Below are positions 9,660-17,559 of a DNA stretch of 64,000 bases, in pieces. The stretch spans positions 558,001-622,000 of the forward strand of contig CAWDMC010000023.1 in the NCBI GenBank assembly GCA_963803295.1. The letters are read 5' to 3'. The number at the start of each line of letters is the position of its first letter. Position 1 is the first letter of the stretch. Source of the stretch: CAWDMC01 sp963803295. Its GTDB lineage: Bacteria > Acidobacteriota > Terriglobia > UBA7540. Both the position numbers and the translations under genes were made by a program. Below the pieces are notes generated by a model. It did no database searches. It worked only from the letters and a program-made list of their open reading frames with translations, and was not told where the DNA came from.

Positions 9660-10424
9660 TTAGGTAATCCTCTTAGCTCCGAAGAAAAGCTCTGCATCTT
9701 GCCGCAGCATTTTCGTTTGTTGCGAAATCCATTCACCAACACCCAGCTGTCCAACCTGAACGGCGCCTAGCGTGAAAAAATCAACGTCGAAGGAGAGCCC
9801 ATGCCAAGCGATACTTGTCGGTGTCGAGGATGCGGGCAACTCCAGTCCAGGTGGCTTGTCGAGCAGAAACTGGCGGTCTTGGTGCTGGAGGAGCGCCCGA
9901 ACCCCCATTGCCTTGCCTTCCCATCGAATTCCGCAATCCAAGGCTGTAACGGGTCTGGCCTCAGTGCTGAAAAGGTCTTGCGAAGGGACCCGCACCAAGC
10001 CCGTAGCCAACACCGTGGCCGTCTCCGCATTTCGATCCTCAAACTCCTTGAAGAACAGAAACCGCAAGCCAACTCTTGAGAAGACGCTCACCTCTAAGTG
10101 CCTGGCTAGCAGCTCCACAAGAGTCTCGGAAGCCCCCGTCAAGTCAGACAACTTGAGATCCGGCGGCCTGTAACAGATTATCCTTGCTGCCTCGAGCTCA
10201 ACCACGTACTCGAAGTTGTCTCCCCGCTTGAAAGTTGTCTTCCCCGGCTCCGCAGAAACGAGCTTCAAATCGGTCGTCTTTGCGGTAGCTTCTTTCCAGA
10301 TTACGCCGGCACGATCCCACAACAGAAGAGCGGTCGGAAATCTGACCTCGAAAATAGCGCGTTCGAACTTGAACGCTGAGAGCCTTAGCTTGGGAATCAG
10401 GTCTCCCTCTTCAGTCTCAGGCAC
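9660..10424 (-). CDS. TIGR04255-like protein, first gene of the PIN operon
   Basis: A 254-residue soluble protein. Its layout resembles the TIGR04255 family, a sporadic set of proteins of about 250 residues with unknown function: an early strand FERAIFEVRFP, a central SRVGLRFLFF motif and a long amphipathic C-terminal helix. The match is by eye and weak. It is the first gene of three on the minus strand, with a 1-base gap to the next. It is divergent from proS, with 307 bases between the two starts. Confidence 0.5.
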   Translation of the reverse strand: MPETEEGDLIPKLRLSAFKFERAIFEVRFPTALLLWDRAGVIWKEATAKTTDLKLVSAEPGKTTFKRGDNFEYVVELEAARIICYRPPDLKLSDLTGASETLVELLARHLEVSVFSRVGLRFLFFKEFEDRNAETATVLATGLVRVPSQDLFSTEARPVTALDCGIRWEGKAMGVRALLQHQDRQFLLDKPPGLELPASSTPTSIAWHGLSFDVDFFTLGAVQVGQLGVGEWISQQTKMLRQDAELFFGAKRIT

Positions 10425-10731
10425 GCGTCCCTCCGCCCCACCGTCGGGTCACCTTCGTGAACCAGTATAGGACATAAGACATGGATTTCAAGCCAGTTCT
10501 TCCTGCAATTCATATGTGACTCTGCCATGATAGCGGCATTCACCGTTGGTTGAAGGGATCGCCCTCATTGTGGTAGCGTCTATTCTTGCAGATGTTGGCT
10601 TGGTTAGTGCTGAAGGAAACTTCAGGTCTCGCACCGATTGAGTATCATCCAAGGCGTGCAGGTATAACCGTTCGCCAGAGCTGACTCTAGCTGTCTGCAA
10701 CTTGAGACTAGTCTGAATCGAAGAAACACTT
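10425..10731. other. Divergent promoter region between the PIN operon and proS
   Basis: 307 bases with no gene seen. Both flanking genes read away from it, so it must hold two promoters; I could not identify convincing -35/-10 pairs. Confidence 0.4.
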
Positions 10732-12174
10732 ATGCCCGAATCTCCCATTACACCTCGCAATCAGGATTTTGCTGCCTGGTATCAGGACGTGGTTATCCAG
10801 GGCGACATGGCCGAACCCGCCGAGATCGTCAAAGGCTGCATGGTCATAAAGGCCAACGGCTACGCGGTGTGGGAAATGCTCCAGCGCGAATTTGACGATC
10901 GCTTCAAAGCCACTGGACACCAGAATGTGTATTTCCCCTTGCTGATCCCGCAGAGCTTCATGCATCGGGAAGCGGAGCACGTAGAGGGTTTCTCGCCGGA
11001 ACTGGCAGTCGTCACGATTGCCGGAGGCAAGGAATTGGAGGAGCCCTATGTGATCCGCCCCACGTCGGAGACAATCATTGGACACTTCTTTTCGAAGTGG
11101 ATTCAGAGCTGGCGCGATCTACCGGTGCTGCTGAATCAGTGGGTCAATGTGGTGCGCTGGGAAATGCGGACCCGCATGTTCCTGCGGACGAGCGAGTTTC
11201 TGTGGCAGGAAGGTCACACGGCCCATTCGACCCACGAAGAGGCTCTGGCCGAGGTGCTGCGCATTCTTGATATCTATGCTGAGGTGGCCGAGGAGGTGAT
11301 GGCAGTCCCTGTGATCAAGGGCGTGAAGACGCAGTCCGAGAAGTTCGCTGGCGCGCTGAGGAGCTACAGCATCGAGGCCATGATGCAGAATGGCCTGGCG
11401 CTGCAATCCGGCACCAGCCATGATCTGGGCCAGAACTTCGGCAAAGCCTTTAACGTGCAGTTCCAGAGCAAGGAAGGACAGCTCGACTATGTGTGGCAAA
11501 CGAGTTGGGGCGTAAGCACACGCCTGATCGGCGGTCTTATCATGAGCCACTCGGATGACAAGGGCCTCGTGCTACCGCCCAACCTCGCGCCCATTAAGGC
11601 CGTGCTTGTCCCCATCTTCCGCAAGGACGACGAAAAGGCGCGCGTGCTGGAGACGGCGCACCGGATCGCAAAGGAAGCCGGCGCAAAGATTGACGACCGC
11701 GAGGGACAATCACCCGGCGCGAAATTCTTCCACTGGGAGCGTCGCGGTGTACCTGTAGTGCTGGAATTGGGTCCGCGCGACGTTGCCTCAGGCAATATCG
11801 TCCTGAAGCGGCGCGATACGGGTAAAAAAGAAGTCCTGCCTCAGGCCAATCTTATTTCGAAGCTACCCGAGGCGCTGGCGGCGATGCAGAAGAACCTTTA
11901 TGACACGGCGAAACAGCGACTGAAAGAGAACACGGTGCTGGCAAACTCCATCGAGGGAGTCGAGTCGATCCTGCAGGAGGTTACGGCCGAAAAGGGCGGT
12001 GGCAAGTTCGTTATGGCGCACGTCAAAGACGATCCACTGTGCGACGCCCGCATGAAGGAGTTTAAGGCGACCGTCCGCTGCGTCCCCCTTGAGGACGAAT
12101 ACGATGGCCCGGGCAAGTGCATCATTACGGGCGAGCCGGTGGATCGCCGCGTGGTGATCGCCAAGTCCTATTAG
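10732..12174 (+). CDS. proS: Prolyl-tRNA synthetase, archaeal/eukaryotic-like short type
   Basis: A 480-residue class II aminoacyl-tRNA synthetase that charges tRNA-Pro. The start MPESPITPRNQDFAAWYQDV and the motifs YVIRPTSE, RWEMRTRMFLRTSEFLWQEGHTAH and VEGVESI mark the ProS type 3 form, which lacks the editing insertion of the E. coli enzyme and ends in a Zn-domain-like tail with a terminal aromatic residue (VVIAKSY). The length is normal for this type. The gene converges on the cupredoxin gene: their stop codons are separated by one base. The start is the ATG at 10732, preceded by a GAAG. Confidence 0.95.
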   Translation: MPESPITPRNQDFAAWYQDVVIQGDMAEPAEIVKGCMVIKANGYAVWEMLQREFDDRFKATGHQNVYFPLLIPQSFMHREAEHVEGFSPELAVVTIAGGKELEEPYVIRPTSETIIGHFFSKWIQSWRDLPVLLNQWVNVVRWEMRTRMFLRTSEFLWQEGHTAHSTHEEALAEVLRILDIYAEVAEEVMAVPVIKGVKTQSEKFAGALRSYSIEAMMQNGLALQSGTSHDLGQNFGKAFNVQFQSKEGQLDYVWQTSWGVSTRLIGGLIMSHSDDKGLVLPPNLAPIKAVLVPIFRKDDEKARVLETAHRIAKEAGAKIDDREGQSPGAKFFHWERRGVPVVLELGPRDVASGNIVLKRRDTGKKEVLPQANLISKLPEALAAMQKNLYDTAKQRLKENTVLANSIEGVESILQEVTAEKGGGKFVMAHVKDDPLCDARMKEFKATVRCVPLEDEYDGPGKCIITGEPVDRRVVIAKSY

Positions 12175-12175
12175 A

Positions 12176-12595
12176 TTACTGCTGTTGTACGATCAGCTCG
12201 CCTTTCATCCTGCCGTGCCCGAATCCACAGCGAACCGAGCACTTGAAGGGAAACGTTCCTGGTTTGTCGGCAAGGAACTCTACCGTAGCCGTCTGCCCCT
12301 TCGGAATCTCCTGGTTGATACCGTAACCTTTGATTTCAATGCCGTGGTTACGATCGAGAGACGTGATCAGCAGGCGGACGGTCTGCCCCTTTTTCACGGT
12401 GATGACGGCCGGTTCGAATTCATACTTTTTCGCGGTCATTTTGATTTCGATCACGTCAGCGGGATTCGCGGCAGCCGGCGGATTCTGGGCGAGTGCTACT
12501 ATGCTCATAAGCCCCGCCGTCACAAGGATCCCCAGTTTCACCTTTTTCGTTGCCGGATTTCTCACGCGGCTCTTGTCCTTTCCAGTTTCGTACAA
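12176..12595 (-). CDS. Secreted cupredoxin-like protein with a CuA-type motif
   Basis: A 139-residue protein with an N-terminal signal or anchor (KKVKLGILVTAGLMSIVALAQ, about residues 18-38) and a single cupredoxin domain. The C-terminal ligands CSVRCGFGHGRM match the C-x3-C-x3-H-x2-M pattern of the CuA site of cytochrome oxidase subunit II and nitrous oxide reductase; an upstream His in DRNHGI could complete the site. It is too short for a COX II and lacks its two helices. A role in periplasmic electron transfer or copper delivery is inferred. The gene is monocistronic as far as seen and ends one base from the proS stop. Confidence 0.8.
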   Translation of the reverse strand: MYETGKDKSRVRNPATKKVKLGILVTAGLMSIVALAQNPPAAANPADVIEIKMTAKKYEFEPAVITVKKGQTVRLLITSLDRNHGIEIKGYGINQEIPKGQTATVEFLADKPGTFPFKCSVRCGFGHGRMKGELIVQQQ

Positions 12596-12644
12596 GGGGT
12601 TCTGTGGAACCGAGGTTCACACTCCCCTATTGTAGGCCACAACT

Positions 12645-12697
12645 ATAGCGACAACCGCCTGTGTAGCGCCGGTGTCCTCACCGGCGTCTTTCGGCGC
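12645..12697. repeat. REP-like hairpin element, copy 1
   Basis: It begins TATAGCGACAAC and contains CGCCGGTG-TCCT-CACCGGCG (12667-12686), an 8-bp stem with a 4-base loop, followed by TTTCGGCGC. Related copies are at 19252-19287 and 31668-31737; the latter also shares the leading TATAGCGACAAC. Confidence 0.8.
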
Positions 12698-12738
12698 AGC
12701 GACAACGCCCCCACCAAAACCGGCGTCAGGCACCTCAG

Positions 12739-12790
12739 ATCCCGCAAAATCCCGCTGAAATCCCGCAACTTTTCCGCACTTTTTCCGCAC
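12739..12790 (-). repeat. 52-base GCGG-periodic dispersed repeat, copy A
   Basis: Read on the minus strand it is built of TGCGGAAAAA, TGCGGAAAA, TGCGGGATTT, GCGGGATTTTGC units at 11-12 base spacing. Copies are at 31575-31626 (plus) and 52588-52640 (minus). Confidence 0.8.
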
Positions 12791-12960
12791 GCCTCAAAAC
12801 GCTTTTCCGTCGCGCTTGTGAACGCCGAATTCGGTGGGGTGGAGGTAGTTCCTAACAATTGAGCGGCGACCGGATACTCCGTTGGTCCTAATCTGGAAGG
12901 GCTGGCGACAACGGAACAAAGGAGAGTGCAGGAGGACGGCATCGTCAGCGGCCCCCCCAC

Positions 12961-15405
12961 TCATAGTTTCATTTCGACGATAGTCGCCCCGGCACCGCCT
13001 TCCTGTGCAGGGGCAGGATAGAACTTGTCCACTTGAGCGTGACCGGTGAACAACTCGTGCAGCGTCTTCCGCAGAATGCCTTTACCAAATCCGTGGATGA
13101 CGCGCAGCCGTGGCTTGCCGGCGAGGAACGCCTGGTCAAGGTACTTATCCACCAGATCGCGTGCCTCTTCGGCTGTGGTTCCTATCACGTTGATTTCCGG
13201 GGGCACTTCGATTTGTTTTTCTGTGTTCCCGCCCTTCCATGCAGAGCGGACACCGCTTGCGGAGGTCCGTGCGGGCATAGCCGCGACGCTCCCAGGCGTC
13301 AATACCTGGACCTCGCCCGGATTGAGGTGCATGCGCATCCGTCCGACTTCGACTTCGAGCTGCCCGCCTTGGCGGATAGCCGTGACAGTACCAGGCGTGG
13401 GCAGATTATCCACACGCACCCGATCGCCAACGGCGGGAGGCCGGTCGACCGTGGCGGCAACGGTTTCAGCTTCCGGTGATGGAGCGCCGAGTGCTTCCAA
13501 AACCTGCGCGTTCCATTCTTCGCGCGTTTCGCGCTCAAGACCTGCGACTTTGCGTTCAAGACCGCGCGCTGCCTTGCCGATCGCGCCTTTGGAGCTTCCC
13601 TTAGTGCGCGTCGCCACTTCAATGTGGGCGCGAATATCGGCAACTGTCTTTTCCCATTTGTCCTCGCTCTGACGCAGGGTTTCGTCCAACCGCCTATCGA
13701 GATCCTTCAGTTTCGCCCGGCGTTCGCGCTCGAATTCCTGCTGCAGCTGCTTTTCGCGCTCCGCCAGTTCCTGCCGGCTTTGTTCGAGGCTCGCGATTTC
13801 GCGCTCCAGGCGGGATTTCTCCTCGTGCAAAAAAGTAACTAGCGCCGCTGCCTCGGCTTCCGCCGGATCGAGCAGGGTGCGAGCCTTCTCGACGATGCCG
13901 GGGGCAAGGCCGAGGCGCTGCGCGATATCGATGCCGCTCGACTCGCCAGGCAGTCCCACTAACACCCGATAGGTGGGTTGCAGGGTGGCCTCGTCGAACT
14001 CCATAGCGGCGTTGACGGCTTCGGGAGTTTCGGCTGCGTAAGCCTTAAGGCGTGAGTGGTGAGTGGTGACCAGAGCCATGGATCCGCGAGCGCGGAAGTG
14101 TTCGAGGATCGCCACGGCGAGCGCAGCGCCCTCGTTGGGATCGGTGCTGCCGCCCAACTCGTCCATCAGCACCAGCGACCGCTCCGTAGCCATCTCCGCC
14201 ATCGACTGGATGTTTCTCACGTGAGCCGAGAAAGTGCTTAAGTTGGCCTCGATCGATTGCTGGTCCCCAATGTCAGCCAGAACGCGGTCAAAAACAGGCA
14301 GGCGCGCAAAGGAGGCGCACACAGGCAGTCCGGATTGCGCCATTAACGCAGCGACCGCGACCGTTTTCAAGGCCACCGTCTTGCCGCCTGTGTTCGGGCC
14401 GCTGATGATCACCAGCGCCTTAGGCTCCTTCAATTCGATGGTTAGCGGTACCGGACGGCGTCCCCGCCTCCGCAAGGATTTCTCTAGCAGCGGGTGGCGA
14501 GCCTCGGCCATGATCAGTTCGCGCGCCGCGCCCGCCTCCAAGACGGGTCCGAACTCGGGCAAGCAGCAATCGTATTGCCGGGCGAACTCGGCTCGCGCAA
14601 ATACAAGGTCAAGCTCACTCAGGATTCGAGTGGCGCGGACCAGATCGTCATGGCGCAGGCGCAGCTTGGCGGTGAACTCGCCCAGGATGCGCTGAACCTC
14701 GGCAAACTCGCGGTCCTGCTGTTCCACCAAGTCGTTATTCAGCGGAACAGTTTCCATGGGCTCGACAAAGAGGGTGGCGCCCGATGAGCTGGTGCCATGC
14801 ACGATGCCCTCCACGCGATACTTTTCCTCGGCGCGTACGGGCAGCACGAAGCGGTCGCTTCGAATGGTGATCAACGCGTCCTGCAAGGCGCCCGATTGAC
14901 TGAGGCGGCGCAGCAGCTTCTCCAGGGTGGACTGCACGTCGGCGCGCAACCGCTCGATGGAGCGGCGGATCGCCCGCAGCGCGGCGCTGGCCGAGGAATC
15001 AACCGAACCATCCGGCAGGATCTTGCCATCAAGCTCAGCCACCAGCTCGCGGAAATCGGCGATGCCGCCCGCCAGCAGGTGGAGGCGGTCAAAGGGCGTC
15101 TTCTGGAAGAGAGTCCGGTGGTCGCGAGCCGCCCGTGCAAGCTCCACCAAGGCCAGGATCTCAAAGGCAGTGCAAGTGTCGCCTTCAATACCAAGTTTGT
15201 CGAAAGTCGGCCTCGGGTCGGCCAGTGAGCCGAGCGAGGGCCGTGGGTTTTCGCGCGCATATTCCCGCGCCTCTGCGGTCAGGGCATGATCCCTTCGAAT
15301 CCGCTCGATCGCGGCGTGGGGCAACACCTCGTCCAATAACGGTTCACTCAGGGGTCCGGAAAGGAAGCCGCCGACCAACGCCACGATATCCCGGAACTCG
15401 AGCAC
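12961..15405 (-). CDS. mutS2: MutS2 family endonuclease/ATPase with Smr domain
   Basis: An 814-residue MutS2, the anti-recombination or ribosome-rescue branch of the MutS family. It has the helical lever region, a Walker A GPNTGGKTVALKT and Walker B SLVLMDELGGSTDP, a long coiled coil (about residues 520-620) and a C-terminal Smr nuclease domain with HGFGKGILR; the usual Smr DxRG is INVIG here. The only usable start is the GTG at 15405, giving VLEFRDIV. The frame stays open upstream to a stop near 15539 and reads SYSIDVLEF, resembling the normal MutS2 beginning (tYsidlLEF), but has no start codon there, so the first 5-10 residues may be lost. Confidence 0.9.
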   Translation of the reverse strand: MLEFRDIVALVGGFLSGPLSEPLLDEVLPHAAIERIRRDHALTAEAREYARENPRPSLGSLADPRPTFDKLGIEGDTCTAFEILALVELARAARDHRTLFQKTPFDRLHLLAGGIADFRELVAELDGKILPDGSVDSSASAALRAIRRSIERLRADVQSTLEKLLRRLSQSGALQDALITIRSDRFVLPVRAEEKYRVEGIVHGTSSSGATLFVEPMETVPLNNDLVEQQDREFAEVQRILGEFTAKLRLRHDDLVRATRILSELDLVFARAEFARQYDCCLPEFGPVLEAGAARELIMAEARHPLLEKSLRRRGRRPVPLTIELKEPKALVIISGPNTGGKTVALKTVAVAALMAQSGLPVCASFARLPVFDRVLADIGDQQSIEANLSTFSAHVRNIQSMAEMATERSLVLMDELGGSTDPNEGAALAVAILEHFRARGSMALVTTHHSRLKAYAAETPEAVNAAMEFDEATLQPTYRVLVGLPGESSGIDIAQRLGLAPGIVEKARTLLDPAEAEAAALVTFLHEEKSRLEREIASLEQSRQELAEREKQLQQEFERERRAKLKDLDRRLDETLRQSEDKWEKTVADIRAHIEVATRTKGSSKGAIGKAARGLERKVAGLERETREEWNAQVLEALGAPSPEAETVAATVDRPPAVGDRVRVDNLPTPGTVTAIRQGGQLEVEVGRMRMHLNPGEVQVLTPGSVAAMPARTSASGVRSAWKGGNTEKQIEVPPEINVIGTTAEEARDLVDKYLDQAFLAGKPRLRVIHGFGKGILRKTLHELFTGHAQVDKFYPAPAQEGGAGATIVEMKL

Positions 15406-15540
15406 ATCGATCGAATAGCTCTCGGCTTGAACGGCCAGGGTTAGTTCCGGCGAGTAGATCAGCCATAATTTCCGTGACGTGTGACGAACGAAGAGCGACC
15501 GAACCAGCAGGGGCGCTTGATGAGTGACAACCAGACCCGT

Positions 15541-16092
15541 CTATTCTACGAGACTCCGGACGGGCAGGCTGAAACCGGGGAAAAGCGGTGAAGTCAAGCT
15601 GTCCATATTCTGAAGCGTGCCTGCCAGGTCCAGGCCTGCTTCCATTCGGCGATAAATCTCAACTGAAGGGCCTTCCGGATCGACAATCCAATATTCTTGC
15701 GACGCCGAACCGGCTGTAGAGCTTGAGCTTGGTGGTGCGGTCGAGCCTCGCCGTGCTATCGGACAGCACTTCGACCGCAAGATCAGGGGCTCCCTGAATG
15801 TTCTTTTTCGTGATGACGGAGAAACGAGTGCTTTGGACACAAAGATCAAGTCGGGCTCGACGATATCATGTTAGCGAAAACACAACGTCAAAAGGCGCAG
15901 AGTAGGCATCTCCGAGACTGTGTGATTTTACAAATCCCACCAGATGATAGGCGAGATTGATGATAGTACCAGCTGGTGCGGCTCCTGAGGCGAAGGGGAC
16001 ACGTAGAGTTCTCCATCAACAATCTGATAGCGCTTGCCGTCATTAGGCAGCAGACAATAGTCGTCGTAGGTCAGGCGAGTGTCGACTGGCAT
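15541..16092 (-). pseudogene. Uma2-family protein, broken by four frameshifts
   Basis: Reading the minus strand from an ATG at 16092 gives MPVDTRLTYDDYCLLP and YQIVDGELYVSPSPQEPHQ, the normal start of Uma2 (DUF820) PD-(D/E)XK-fold proteins. The frame must then be changed near 15960, 15870, 15835 and 15697 to continue through SHSLGDAYSAPFDVVF, DIVEPDLIFVSK, GAPDLAVEVLSDST and QEYWIVDPEGPSVEIYRR to the stop at 15541. All segments are in order and cover a full Uma2 of about 185 residues, so this is a decayed gene and not noise. An intact paralogue is at 33849-34391. Uma2 genes are abundant in Acidobacteriota and of unclear function. Confidence 0.85.
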
Positions 16093-16294
16093 ATCTCAAT
16101 TATAACATTCGCTGGGTCGACTCCGAGTGGTGACAGGCAATCTAAGACGATACTGAGACACTTGGCGCCGTTTGAGCAGGTAGGTTCGACCTCCTTTATT
16201 GAGAACCACAATTGTTCTGTAAGAAGGCGCAGACCGCCTCAAGGAGACTTCACGCGCACACGGCGAGACGATTCTTGCCCTTGGCGATTGTCCG
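16093..16294. other. Non-coding, upstream of the Uma2 pseudogene
   Basis: No gene seen. It may hold further eroded coding material of the neighbouring hydrolase remnant. Confidence 0.35.
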
Positions 16295-16480
16295 GTGCTG
16301 ATTTCCGGTACTGCTGTGGGACTGGCGGACTATTACCTCGACTGGCTCGCCCATCCCCGCTATGACGATTATTGGAAACAGTGGTCGATCGAAGAGCAAT
16401 ACTCCAAGATCGAGGTCCCTCGAAACCGAAGGAGCCGTCCTGCGCAGTCGGATGTACTCAGAAGCGATCTGCCTGTTTGA
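16295..16480 (+). pseudogene. Fragment of a CocE/NonD (peptidase S15) hydrolase
   Basis: The plus-strand frame reads DWLAHPRYDDYWKQWSIEEQY then SKIEVP, which matches the segment of CocE/NonD-type X-prolyl hydrolases just before their GWYD catalytic motif (WL.HP.YD.YW...SIEE.Y..I.VP). Nothing recognisable of the remaining 550 residues is present on either side, so this is a deletion remnant. It lies among other broken genes between mutS2 and the MEMO-family gene. Confidence 0.6.
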
Positions 16481-16580
16481 AGGGTGGTTGTTTATTCGCG
16501 TCCGTGGTCCATGGTGGGTTGCCAGTCTTCTGCTGCCAGTTGAAAAGGGACTACCGCCGGACTGGTGACCTGATTTCCCC

Positions 16581-17124
16581 CTACGGCTTCGACTCATCAT
16601 CCGGCAGGCCCTCAACGCGCACCAAGTCGATTTCAGTCCCACTGGTGATCCTTTTCAACCCAACGGCCCGGGTCTCTCTCTTGCTCTTGAGTTCAAACGA
16701 CACGCCGCCGTCCTCCGTTTTGGAAGTGAACTTGGTGACGCTTGCCGCGAGTTTCAGCTTGCAAAAAATCGCGCACCTTCTCCATAGGATCGCTGGTCAA
16801 GTACTTGGCCACTGCCAGCCGGGTTTTGGGCTTACCGGATAACTGCAGGCTGACGTCGAGAGAGCCGGTATTCTCGCCTTTTATCGGTTTAGCTCCGGGG
16901 TAAAGCGGCAGTCGCAAGTGGGCAGGCTGAGAATCAACTTCGGCGCGGAAGGACCCCGACGAGGTTTCAACCGAAATCGTTTTCTTCTGAGTCTCTTCCG
17001 GATAGGCGGCGCCGGGAATCGCAAACGCCAACCGCAACGATGCACCGACAAGGCCGAGAAGAATGAACAGCCTGAGAGAGGTAATGCCACGACCAGACCG
17101 GAAATGAAGAAGTGAGTTCTTCAC
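16581..17124 (-). pseudogene. Secreted hypothetical protein interrupted by one homopolymer frameshift
   Basis: It starts at an ATG at 17124 with a signal-like hydrophobic stretch (residues 16-36), followed by a small domain (RLPLYPGAKPIKG, VAKYLTSDPMEKVRDF). The frame breaks at a run of six T (coding strand, about 16767-16772) and would stop at 16693. If one T is removed the protein continues KLKLAASVTKFTSK, VSFELKSKRETRAVGL, DLVRVEGLPDDESKP and ends at 16581, about 180 residues. The pattern LPLYPGA....G followed by a TSD....V.DFY segment occurs in exported proteins of Acidobacteriota of unknown role. Sequencing error or recent loss cannot be told apart here. Confidence 0.7.
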
Positions 17125-17559
17125 GAAGCCCTCCTGTAGAGCTTTAATGTCTCTCGATAGTACGCTCTCCAGCCGAGCAAAGTTCCAACTGTCTTTTTAA
17201 ACTCGCACTCAAGGGAACAGACGTATTCGAGCAACTCAGCAAGTAGCTGTAGTCCTTCAAATCAGCCCTGGTTTCACGTGAACCGAAAGCTTCAAATCGG
17301 AGACCGGATTCGATACACTCTGTCATGGCGTCGGCCGTCCCTCATTGGCCTTAACGGGTGTGTGGAAACTCAGTTGTGCCATGAGGGTCGGCTTTCGCCA
17401 TTGGTTCCATGAGGAATACAGGTCAGCACGAAGGTCCAGCGCTGGTCTGGTTCTTGGTCGCGAAAGGCGGGCCACCATCGGGAGCCATTCGCCACGTGGT
17501 CATCGTCTCCCTTCCCGGTTTGCGAGGCGGCATTGCCAGCCAGCTAAGGGCGGAAGTCC
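17125..17559. other. Non-coding gap upstream of the MEMO-family gene
   Basis: 435 bases without a supported gene; it should carry the promoters of both divergent neighbours. No clear promoter pair was found. Confidence 0.4.

Larger units (their letters stand above)
12596..12960. other. Repeat-bearing intergenic region
   Basis: 365 bases between the cupredoxin and mutS2 genes without a gene. It carries a REP-like hairpin element (12645-12697) and a 52-base GCGG-periodic repeat (12739-12790), described separately. Confidence 0.6.
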
